Source: Actinobacteria bacterium UBA959
GTDB lineage: Bacteria > Actinomycetota > Actinomycetes > S36-B12 > UBA5976
Direction of reading: 5' to 3'
Assembly (NCBI GenBank): GCA_002293025.1
Contig: DBCL01000007.1
Span: 69,274 to 103,282, forward strand
DNA: 34,009 nt
Shown: piece by piece, positions 23,793 through 30,672 of the stretch
Layout: every line of letters begins with the position of its first letter
Numbering within the stretch: position 1 is the first letter of the stretch
The notes under the pieces: generated by a model
Told to the model about the DNA's origin: nothing
Seen by the model: only the letters and a program-made list of their open reading frames with translations
Database searches by the model: none
Translations under genes and position numbers: made by a program

Positions 23793-26528
23793 TCAGCCCG
23801 AACCTTCAGTATTTCCAGCATCGGCAGCCTTTGGGTCGGCTAACTGATAGCGATCGACTGCTGATTGCAGCACCGAAGCCTCCAGGGCCCCCTTAACCAC
23901 TAAGGCGGCAAGAGATTGAACCGTAATAGAAGCTGCATCGACCAGGAAATGACGACGTAATGCACCTCTGGTGTCGCTTAGACCCCAGCCATCAGTTCCC
24001 AATGAATAGAAGTCATTTGGTAGCCACTGCCTAATTGAGTCTGGCACGGCCCTCATAAAGTCGGAAACCGCAACTATTGGGTTTGTTACATCTTTTAGTT
24101 TTTCAGTCAAGTACGGTGCTCGAATCGACTTTGATGGATTCAACAATTTTTCACGATCAACCTCAAGGGCATCGCGGCGAAGTTCGCTCCATGAAGTGAC
24201 TGAATAAATGTCTGCAGAAATTTTCCAATCATTGGCCAGCATCTGCTGGGCCTCCAATGCCCATGGTAGAGAAATACCTGAAGCCAGAATTGAGATTTGT
24301 GCCGGTGACCCATCTAAAGTTTTTGCATATTTGTAAATACCTTTTAGTAAGCCAGCAACGTCTAAGTTTTCAGGTTCTGCAGGTTGGGAGATGGGTTCGT
24401 TGTAAACAGTGAAGTAATAAAAGATATCTTCTGGGTGCTCGCCATACATGCGCATCAAGCCATCTTTAACAAGGTGCGCAATTTCAAAAGAAAAAGCAGG
24501 GTCATAAATTACAGCAGCCGGATTTGTTGATGCTAATAAAGGTGAATGACCATCTTCATGTTGTAAGCCTTCACCATTCAAAGTTGTGCGCCCAGCGGTA
24601 GCACCGAGAACGAAACCTCTGGACATCTGGTCCATGGCAGCCCAGAATTGATCGCCAGTTCTTTGAAAGCCGAACATTGAGTAAAAGACATAAACTGGAA
24701 TCATTGGTTCATCGTGTGTGGCATATGCAGTACCAGCTGCAAGCCATGATGAAACTGCTCCAGCCTCGGTAATTCCCTCTTCTAAAACTTGGCCATCAGT
24801 GCTTTCTTTGTAAGACAAGAATTGCTCTCGGTCTACTGGAACATATTGTTGACCATGAGGCGAATAAACCTTATGCGTGGAGAACAAGGAATCCATTCCA
24901 AACGTACGTGCCTCATCGGGAACGATTGGAACAAACCTTGCTCCCGTTCCCTCAACTTTGAGTAGTTCCTTTAGTAATCGCACAAATGCCATAGTGGTGG
25001 CAACTTGCTGGTTACCTGAACCCTTCTTTAATATCTCATAACTTGCTTCTGGTGGTTGAGCCAGCGCTTTTGATTTTCCTCGGCGTTCTGGCAAGTAACC
25101 ACCAAGAGCGCGTCTACGTTCATGCAGATACTGCATTTCTTCAGAATCTTGGTCTGGCACATAGTAAGGAGGAAGGTACTTATCAATAGCTGAATCAGGA
25201 ATTGGTAGTTGTAAACGATCTCGGAAACCTAACAAGTCTTCGTGCGTAAGTTTTTTCATTTGATGAGTTGCATTTCGACCCTCAAAATGTGAACCCAGGG
25301 TGTATCCCTTGATGGTCTTAACCAAAATAACTGTTGGTTGACCTTTGTGCTCGGTAGCAGCTTTGTATGCAGCATAAAGTTTTCGATAGTCGTGACCACC
25401 ACGCTTCAAATTCCAAACCTTTTCATCAGACCAATCTTGAACCATACCCTTGGTTATTGGGTTTCTGCCAAAGAAATGTTCTTTAACGTAAGCGCCATTT
25501 TCAGCCTTATAAGTCTGGAAGTCTCCATCTGGCGTTACATTCATTAAGTCAACTAGTGCACCATCGGTGTCTTGTGCCAGTAGCTCATCCCATTCACGAC
25601 CCCAAATAACTTTAATTACATTCCAACCAGCACCTCTAAATAATGATTCGAGCTCTTGAATAATCTTTCCGTTACCTCGAACTGGCCCATCTAGTCTTTG
25701 CAAATTACAGTTAACAACGAAAGTTAAATTGTCTAAGTCTTCACGTGCTGCGAGTCGAATTGCTCCAGTTGATTCTGGCTCATCCATTTCGCCATCACCA
25801 AGAAATGCCCAAACATGTTGCTTGCTTGTGTCTTTAATGCCGCGATGATGTAGGTATCTATTAAATCGAGCTTGATAAATACTGTGTAAAGGGCCTAGAC
25901 CCATAGAAACAGTTGGAAACTCCCAAAAGTTTGGCATTAAGCGTGGGTGCGGATAAGAAGAAAGTCCATTGGGTGATTGCGATAATTCTTGACGGAAGCC
26001 ATCAAGTTGTTCTGATGTCAATCTGCCTTCAAGAAAGGCTCTGGCATACATACCAGGGGAGGCATGACCTTGGTAAAAGATCTGATCGCCACCTCCTGGG
26101 TGATCCTTGCCTCTAAAAAAGTGATTAAAACCAACTTCATACAAAGAAGCGCTAGATGCGTAGGTTGATATGTGTCCACCAACAGATATTCCTGGACGTT
26201 GTGCCCTGTGCACCAACATGGCTGCGTTCCATCGAATAACTCTGCGAAGTTTTTTCTCAATTACTTCATTGCCAGGGAAGTCTGGTTCCTTTTCTGGAGA
26301 GATCGAATTTATGTAATCAGTAGATCGAACTAAGGGAATTCCAACTTGTCGCTCACCAGCGCGGCGCAGCAAGGACAACATAAGGGCATGGGCACGGGCC
26401 TTACCCTTGTTTTCAATGACCGCATCCAGCGAATCCAGCCATTCGCTGGTCTCGTCTGGGTCGTTGTCGACATATTGGGTTGGTATGCCGCCAGGAAGCA
26501 TTGACTCGTGATCTGCTTCAGTGCTCAT
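23793..26528 (-). CDS. aceE: Pyruvate dehydrogenase E1 component, homodimeric type
   Basis: A 911-residue thiamine-diphosphate enzyme that decarboxylates pyruvate and reductively acetylates lipoyl-E2 in the pyruvate dehydrogenase complex. Its size and single chain match the AceE type used by actinobacteria. The GDGEMDEPES segment with the following NLTFVVNCN forms the diphosphate and magnesium site. GHISTYASSASLYEVGFNHF and YQGHASPGMYARAFLEGR are active-site blocks with conserved histidines. It has GAGAGGG four to five bases before its ATG, unlike the leaderless genes nearby. It is divergent from the DUF3052 gene and upstream of the fab operon, linking acetyl-CoA supply with its use. Confidence 0.96.
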   Translation of the reverse strand: MSTEADHESMLPGGIPTQYVDNDPDETSEWLDSLDAVIENKGKARAHALMLSLLRRAGERQVGIPLVRSTDYINSISPEKEPDFPGNEVIEKKLRRVIRWNAAMLVHRAQRPGISVGGHISTYASSASLYEVGFNHFFRGKDHPGGGDQIFYQGHASPGMYARAFLEGRLTSEQLDGFRQELSQSPNGLSSYPHPRLMPNFWEFPTVSMGLGPLHSIYQARFNRYLHHRGIKDTSKQHVWAFLGDGEMDEPESTGAIRLAAREDLDNLTFVVNCNLQRLDGPVRGNGKIIQELESLFRGAGWNVIKVIWGREWDELLAQDTDGALVDLMNVTPDGDFQTYKAENGAYVKEHFFGRNPITKGMVQDWSDEKVWNLKRGGHDYRKLYAAYKAATEHKGQPTVILVKTIKGYTLGSHFEGRNATHQMKKLTHEDLLGFRDRLQLPIPDSAIDKYLPPYYVPDQDSEEMQYLHERRRALGGYLPERRGKSKALAQPPEASYEILKKGSGNQQVATTMAFVRLLKELLKVEGTGARFVPIVPDEARTFGMDSLFSTHKVYSPHGQQYVPVDREQFLSYKESTDGQVLEEGITEAGAVSSWLAAGTAYATHDEPMIPVYVFYSMFGFQRTGDQFWAAMDQMSRGFVLGATAGRTTLNGEGLQHEDGHSPLLASTNPAAVIYDPAFSFEIAHLVKDGLMRMYGEHPEDIFYYFTVYNEPISQPAEPENLDVAGLLKGIYKYAKTLDGSPAQISILASGISLPWALEAQQMLANDWKISADIYSVTSWSELRRDALEVDREKLLNPSKSIRAPYLTEKLKDVTNPIVAVSDFMRAVPDSIRQWLPNDFYSLGTDGWGLSDTRGALRRHFLVDAASITVQSLAALVVKGALEASVLQSAVDRYQLADPKAADAGNTEGSG

Positions 26529-26663
26529 AGATCCCTCTCAAGTTTGATGCGCTTATTCTCCCTCATTTGCTGCCCATTGGCCTGGCCCCCGTGTCTGACT
26601 TGCCAGCAAGCCTTATGTTGTCTTGACTTCTCTCACTCGGCCACATTTAGGTGGTCAGTTAAC

Positions 26664-26670
26664 GAAGGAG
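26664..26670 (+). promoter_or_regulatory. Ribosome binding site (GAAGGAG) that sets the DUF3052 start
   Basis: GAAGGAG is six bases before GTG 26677 and directly abuts ATG 26671, which would be too close. It therefore points to GTG 26677 as the start. TTGACT at 26623-26628 with TTAGGT at 26647-26652 (18-base gap) may be the promoter. Confidence 0.55.
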
Positions 26671-26676
26671 ATGCGG

Positions 26677-27096
26677 GTGACCGCTAGCGCTGAGAGCGCT
26701 ACAGCTATGGCTGTACGCCTCGGGGTAGGACCAGGCCAGGTTGTACAAGAGCTTGGTTGGGGTGAAGATGTTGATCAATCTCTGCGCGAAGCGATTGAAG
26801 ACATCATTGATAGTGATTTAGTAGATGAAGATTTTGATGACGTAGTAGACGTTGTGATCTTCTGGTTTAGATCTGGTGACGATGATTTAGTCGAAGCACT
26901 CATGGATGCAATTCATCCGCTAACTGACCATGGTGTAATTTGGTTATTCACGCCCAAACCTGGAAGGGTTGGACACGTAGAGCCAGAAGAGATTGCTGAG
27001 TCAGCTCCTTCTGCTGGGCTACAGGTGACCAGCACCATTAGTGCAAGCCAGTTGTGGCAAGGAACTCGCCTTGTTGCTCCAAGATCACGCCGATAG
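26677..27096 (+). CDS. DUF3052 family protein
   Basis: A 139-residue acidic protein of the DUF3052 family, found in actinobacteria and usually placed beside aceE, as here, in divergent orientation. Visible features are AVRLGVGPGQVVQELGWGEDVDQSLREAIED (about 11-41), the very acidic DSDLVDEDFDDVVDVVIFWF stretch, and a WLFTPKPGRVGHVEPEEIAESAPSAGLQ segment. There is no known catalytic motif or membrane segment. I start it at GTG 26677 on the strength of GAAGGAG six bases upstream; the frame is open to TTG 26623. The peroxiredoxin gene follows eight bases later. Function unknown. Confidence 0.85.
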   Translation: MTASAESATAMAVRLGVGPGQVVQELGWGEDVDQSLREAIEDIIDSDLVDEDFDDVVDVVIFWFRSGDDDLVEALMDAIHPLTDHGVIWLFTPKPGRVGHVEPEEIAESAPSAGLQVTSTISASQLWQGTRLVAPRSRR

Positions 27097-27104
27097 GAAT
27101 TTAG

Positions 27105-27563
27105 ATGAGTTTGTCAGTTGGAACCGTTGCTCCAGAATTTTCGCTTACCTCCCATGATGGTCAAAAAGTTAACTTATCTGATTATCGAGGTAAGAAGAAC
27201 GTCTTGGTTTTTTTCTATCCATTCGCATTTACTGGAACTTGTACAGGGGAGGTCTGTGCAGTGAGAGATGCTATGCCAGCATCGAGCAATCCTGACACAG
27301 TTATCTTGGCGATTTCTTGTGATCCTGTTTACTCGTTAGCAGTTTTTGCTAAGCAAGAGAATGTGGATTATTTGTTACTTAGTGATTTTTGGCCGCATGG
27401 TGAAGTTGCAAAAAGTTATGGGGTTTTCTTAGAAGAACGCGGTATGGCTACTCGAGGATCATTCATCATTGACAAAGAGGGCGTTATTCGCTGGATGGTT
27501 ATCAACGGCCCTGGTGAAGCTCGCGATGTTACCCAGTACCAAGAGGCTTTAGCCGCTTTGTAA
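27105..27563 (+). CDS. AhpE-like peroxiredoxin with a second cysteine
   Basis: A 152-residue thiol peroxidase that reduces hydroperoxides. The peroxidatic motif is PFAFTGTC with Cys46. LLSDFWPHGEVAKSYGVF and GMATRGSFIIDKEGVIRW match actinobacterial AhpE closely. AhpE is a one-cysteine enzyme; this protein has Cys51 five residues after Cys46 (CTGEVC), the spacing of the peroxidatic and resolving cysteines in PrxQ/Bcp, plus Cys72. It may therefore recycle through an intramolecular disulfide. AGGA lies before the ATG. It is co-directional with DUF3052, with an eight-base gap. Confidence 0.92.
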   Translation: MSLSVGTVAPEFSLTSHDGQKVNLSDYRGKKNVLVFFYPFAFTGTCTGEVCAVRDAMPASSNPDTVILAISCDPVYSLAVFAKQENVDYLLLSDFWPHGEVAKSYGVFLEERGMATRGSFIIDKEGVIRWMVINGPGEARDVTQYQEALAAL

Positions 27564-27583
27564 GCGCCCTAATGGGCTACCGA

Positions 27584-27589
27584 TAAGGT
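27584..27589 (+). promoter_or_regulatory. Possible -10 element (TAAGGT) of tRNA-Val
   Basis: TAAGGT lies 21 bases before the mature 5' end of tRNA-Val, which would give a short 5' leader. I see no good -35 at a 16-18 base distance. Confidence 0.3.
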
Positions 27590-27610
27590 TTGCCCCGCTC
27601 CAAGTGGTTG

Positions 27611-27684
27611 GGGCCGCTAGCTCAGTTGGTTAGAGCACCGCCCTTACAAGGCGGGTGTCGGGGGTTCGAGTCCCTCGCGGCCCA
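27611..27684 (+). tRNA. tRNA-Val (anticodon TAC)
   Basis: A complete cloverleaf of 74 bases. The acceptor stem is GGGCCGC with GCGGCCC, the D-arm is GCTC-AGTTGGTTA-GAGC, and the anticodon arm is CCGCC-CTTACAA-GGCGG with anticodon TAC. The variable loop is GTGTC and the T-arm is GGGGG-TTCGAGT-CCCTC. The discriminator is A. The 3' CCA is not encoded (the DNA continues CAGA), so it must be added. The gene follows the peroxiredoxin and converges on the lipoprotein gene 15 bases later. I see no integrase or duplicated 3' end next to it. Confidence 0.97.
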
Positions 27685-27699
27685 CAGAAATCCTCACTA

Positions 27700-28440
27700 T
27701 TAATCGGTATAGATGTACGTAGCGTCCTTTGATAGCAGAGTAGTTAACGTCATGTAATAGTTCGCATCGTTGCTGTATCTATCCACGAATGGCAGATCTT
27801 GTGGGCCCGCAACTACTAACACATCCTCATTGAATTCACGCATCAATGTACCCAATGGTGGTTCATTGGGATTCTGAATTTCTTCCCATTTGCTCTTTGG
27901 TAAAACCCACAGGAAAGATGCGAAGAGCGGCTGGGCCTCATTAGGAACTTTGTAATAGATAAAAACTGCATGCTTAGCTTCTAAGTCTTTTGCTAAGTCA
28001 TCCATAAATAAGGATGTCTCAACTCGATCAGCCAAGAACTTAGGTATTGATACTTGAAATGGAGAATCGCCAATTCGCACATCAACCATTTCCTTTTCAG
28101 ATCCTACAACAATTGTGTAGCTAATTCCTAAGCCTTCTTTTTCAGCGTAAATATTGGCAATTCCATCTTTGAGAGCTCTCACTGAAAAGTTTGTTTGCAT
28201 AGTTCCGTCATCTGTTGCCTTGATTAACTCAACTACATCTGGATTGTTGTTTCTAACTTTCCAATTCAGGGGATCATCAATTGAAATTACTGCTATCTCT
28301 CCCACGGATATCTGCCCTGCGGGCATGAAGGCATCCAAGATCAAAGGTGCTGAAACTGATGTATTGGGCTGGGCTTGATCAATTTGATCAACTATTTGCT
28401 TGCTCGAACAGGCGGCCAAGAAAGAAATTGCTATGAACAA
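27700..28440 (-). CDS. Putative lipoprotein of unknown function
   Basis: At least 246 residues. A lipobox LAAC is followed by SSK, so it should be lipid-anchored on the cell surface. The first canonical start, TTG 28440, leaves only ten residues before the Cys, no positive charge and no ribosome binding site. Reading in frame upstream restores a full signal peptide (ITKFLSLFIAISFLAAC) with GGAG placed for ATC 28464, ATA 28461 or ATT 28458, so translation may begin there. Residues ~30-110 look like an Ig-like beta domain (DPLNWKVRNNNPDVVEL, FSVRALKDGIANIYA). The C-terminal half (FLADRVET..., HAVFIYYKVPNE, LWVLPKSKWEE, VLVVAGPQDLPF) resembles uncharacterised Gram-positive secreted proteins. It may be co-transcribed with the upstream reductase. 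Confidence 0.75.
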   Translation of the reverse strand: MFIAISFLAACSSKQIVDQIDQAQPNTSVSAPLILDAFMPAGQISVGEIAVISIDDPLNWKVRNNNPDVVELIKATDDGTMQTNFSVRALKDGIANIYAEKEGLGISYTIVVGSEKEMVDVRIGDSPFQVSIPKFLADRVETSLFMDDLAKDLEAKHAVFIYYKVPNEAQPLFASFLWVLPKSKWEEIQNPNEPPLGTLMREFNEDVLVVAGPQDLPFVDRYSNDANYYMTLTTLLSKDATYIYTD

Positions 28441-28457
28441 AGATAGGAATTTTGTAA

Positions 28458-29438
28458 TTATGATGCTTCTCCAGAGCTGTGTGGCGGGTTCAAATGAGCA
28501 TCAGGGTTGATTCGTACAAAAGCATTATTGACGGCAGTAGCAGCCTCACCAAATCCAACTGCAATTAGTGGAACTTTCCCGTCATAGGTTGTGATATCGC
28601 CAGCTGCGTAGATTCGATCCACTGCAGTGGCCATTTTGGTATCTACATTTATCTTTCGTCCTTGAACGTCTAGACCCCATTTCGCAAATGGACCAAGATT
28701 TGCGATAAAACCAAGAGCTGCTACCACTGTTTGAGCAGTGAGTCTTGTTACCTCTTTCGAAGTCTTATGAGTAACTTCAACAGATTCCACATTAGGACTG
28801 CCTTGTATCTGAGTTACCTCACTCGAGGTAAGTATCGAAACTCCAAGGCCTTTTACTTGCGAAACTGTTGTTGCATGTGCTCTAAATTCTTCACGGCGGT
28901 GCACAATCGTGATCGATTTAGCGATTGAATGTAAGTTAAGTGCCCAATCAAAAGCAGAGTCACCACCTCCAACGATGACCACATCTTTATCTCGGTGCTC
29001 TTCCAAGCTGGGCAAGAAATAGACTAAACCTTTTCCTAGATAATCTTCACCAACAGGTAATGCTCTAGGTTGAAATGTGCCGATTCCACCAGTAATGATT
29101 ACTGCTTTTGCTTCAACTTCAGTGCCTTGATGAGATGTCACCGTTACCGAATCTGTGTTTAAAGTTAAATCTTGCGCTTGATGACCCAAGAGATAAGTTG
29201 GGTTGAATTGTCCAGCTTGCGTGACTAGATTTGAGATAAGTTCTCTTCCTTTTATTCCTGGATGCCCCGCAACATCGTAAATGGCCTTCTCTGGATACAT
29301 GGCCGAGATTTGTCCGCCAACTTCAGGAAGAGAGTCCATCACCATGACCGTCATTCCGCGGTAGCCTGCGTAATAGGAACCATAAAGGCCCGCAGGACCT
29401 GCGCCAATTATCAGAATATCTGTTTTAAGCTCGCTCAC
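28458..29438 (-). CDS. Thioredoxin-reductase-like ferredoxin/flavodoxin-NADP reductase
   Basis: A 326-residue FAD flavoprotein. FAD-binding GAGPAG (12-17) and the NADPH-binding VIVGGGDSAFDWA with the HRREEFRAH arginine cluster are present. The C-terminal DRIYAAGDITTY FAD segment is followed by PLIAVGFGEAATAVNN. It has no CxxC redox pair, so it is not thioredoxin reductase but fits the YumC-type ferredoxin-NADP reductases. I chose GTG 29438 over GTG 29444 because TAGAAT lies six bases before the former and directly abuts the latter. The hexamer contains the stop codon of the P450 gene. It could reduce a ferredoxin that feeds that P450; no ferredoxin gene is visible here. Confidence 0.9.
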   Translation of the reverse strand: MSELKTDILIIGAGPAGLYGSYYAGYRGMTVMVMDSLPEVGGQISAMYPEKAIYDVAGHPGIKGRELISNLVTQAGQFNPTYLLGHQAQDLTLNTDSVTVTSHQGTEVEAKAVIITGGIGTFQPRALPVGEDYLGKGLVYFLPSLEEHRDKDVVIVGGGDSAFDWALNLHSIAKSITIVHRREEFRAHATTVSQVKGLGVSILTSSEVTQIQGSPNVESVEVTHKTSKEVTRLTAQTVVAALGFIANLGPFAKWGLDVQGRKINVDTKMATAVDRIYAAGDITTYDGKVPLIAVGFGEAATAVNNAFVRINPDAHLNPPHSSGEAS

Positions 29439-29444
29439 TCCCAC

Positions 29445-29450
29445 ATTCTA
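29445..29450 (-). promoter_or_regulatory. -10 element (TAGAAT) containing the P450 stop codon
   Basis: On the minus strand TAGAAT begins with the P450 TAG stop (29450-29448) and ends six bases before GTG 29438 of the reductase. It predicts a separate leaderless transcript for the reductase. Confidence 0.6.
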
Positions 29451-30644
29451 GGCTGATACGGATATTTCTTCATAACCACGCAATACAAAGGTAGACCGCA
29501 TTCTTGGTGTGTCCGCCAACTCAATGCCTGGAAATCTTTCAAACAGAGCAGGGATGGATTTAACCATTTCAAGTCGCGCTAATGGCGCACCAAGGCAGAA
29601 GTGAATTCCGCCACCAAAGCCTATGTGTGGGTTTGGATCTCGAGTTAAATCCATTTGCGCTGCATTAGAAAATACTGACTCATCGCGATTAGCTGATCCA
29701 AGCAAGGCTGCAATCTTTTGCCCTTCTTCAACCACTATTTCACCAATCTTGGTAGTAGCGGTGGCAGTGCGCTCAAATAGCTGAAGTGGGGCATCAAACC
29801 GTAAGAATTCTTCAACAGTCGAATTTGCTATCTCCCTAGGTTTCGTTATCAGCTTTGCTTTTTCAGATGGCGTATTCATTGCAGCCACAAAACCATTACC
29901 AAATCCATTTACTGATGCCTCATGCCCTGCGTTTAGAAGTAAAACACAAGTTGCAATTAGTTCGTGCAGAGTGAGTTTTTCTCCAGACTCCTCGACTTGA
30001 ACCAGTTCAGTTACCAAATCAGGTGTTGGATTCTGTTTTCGTTGGGTCACCATCTGGGTTACAAGCTGTGCAAAATTGTCACTAGCCTGCCGAGCTTCAG
30101 TTTTTTGCTGCTCTGTTGGGTTGTATTCATACATTTTTACTATCGCCTGAGACCATGGACGGAGAAAATGAGAATTCTCTTTGTCCACACCTAACAACTC
30201 TGCAATTACCAAAACTGGTAAAGGTTCTGCATAGTCTGCAATCACATCGAAAGTGCCTTGATCCCTCAATTTCTTGGCACAGTTAGCCAAGAGATCATCA
30301 ATTAGCAAATCAATTCGAGGCGCCAACCGGTCAATTTGGCCGCGATTAAAAGCTTTGGCAACTAGCGAACGTAATCTTGTGTGCTTTGGAGGTTCGCTAT
30401 CCAAAATAGAATCTGCATGCAGCCAATTAAATGTTTCCCATAGTTGGTTTGGTTGTTTTTCGGTGTAAATACGGCCTAATGTTTTGGAACGAAGGACAGC
30501 ACTTGCATCCGCATGTCCTGGGGCTAGCCACATTTTCATTGACTCATGCCAGACAGGTTCGCCAATCTCTCTCAATTTGGACATTACTGGATAGGGATTA
30601 ACTACAAAATTTCGGTTGGCAAGATCAAAATCATTAATTGACAT
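29448..30644 (-). CDS. Cytochrome P450 monooxygenase
   Basis: A 398-residue soluble bacterial P450. The heme ligand is Cys350 in FGGGIHFCLGAPLAR. The ExxR pair is E279-R282 in EEFLR, and the early HTRLRSLVAKAF segment (C helix) is standard. In the I helix the motif is AGHEAS (239-244): the threonine of the usual acid-alcohol pair is replaced by Ala243, with Ser next to it. The protein belongs to the class that takes electrons from a ferredoxin. ATG 30644 has TTTAAT six bases upstream. It follows the YeiH-type exporter by 28 bases and precedes the ferredoxin-NADP reductase. Substrate unknown. Confidence 0.93.
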   Translation of the reverse strand: MSINDFDLANRNFVVNPYPVMSKLREIGEPVWHESMKMWLAPGHADASAVLRSKTLGRIYTEKQPNQLWETFNWLHADSILDSEPPKHTRLRSLVAKAFNRGQIDRLAPRIDLLIDDLLANCAKKLRDQGTFDVIADYAEPLPVLVIAELLGVDKENSHFLRPWSQAIVKMYEYNPTEQQKTEARQASDNFAQLVTQMVTQRKQNPTPDLVTELVQVEESGEKLTLHELIATCVLLLNAGHEASVNGFGNGFVAAMNTPSEKAKLITKPREIANSTVEEFLRFDAPLQLFERTATATTKIGEIVVEEGQKIAALLGSANRDESVFSNAAQMDLTRDPNPHIGFGGGIHFCLGAPLARLEMVKSIPALFERFPGIELADTPRMRSTFVLRGYEEISVSA

Positions 30645-30650
30645 GGAAGT

Positions 30651-30656
30651 ATTAAA
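30651..30656 (-). promoter_or_regulatory. -10 element (TTTAAT) of the P450 gene, leaderless spacing
   Basis: On the minus strand TTTAAT, one mismatch from TATAAT, ends six bases before the P450 ATG at 30644. It lies in the 28-base gap after the exporter gene, so the P450 may be a separate transcription unit. Confidence 0.45.
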
Positions 30657-30672
30657 CTAACAAAGATGAGCT

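Noticed and set aside
26623..26676. Longer N-terminus for the DUF3052 protein (TTG 26623 or ATG 26671)
   Set aside because: The only good ribosome binding site abuts ATG 26671 and is correctly spaced for GTG 26677.
27563..27580. Intrinsic terminator after the peroxiredoxin gene (GCCC-TAAT-GGGC)
   Set aside because: The stem is only four base pairs and there is no T-run after it.
27611..27699. tRNA-Val as an integration site for a mobile element
   Set aside because: No integrase, repeated tRNA 3' end or change in base use is seen on either side within the window.
28458..29438. Thioredoxin reductase for the flavoprotein
   Set aside because: It has no CxxC redox pair between the FAD- and NADPH-binding parts.
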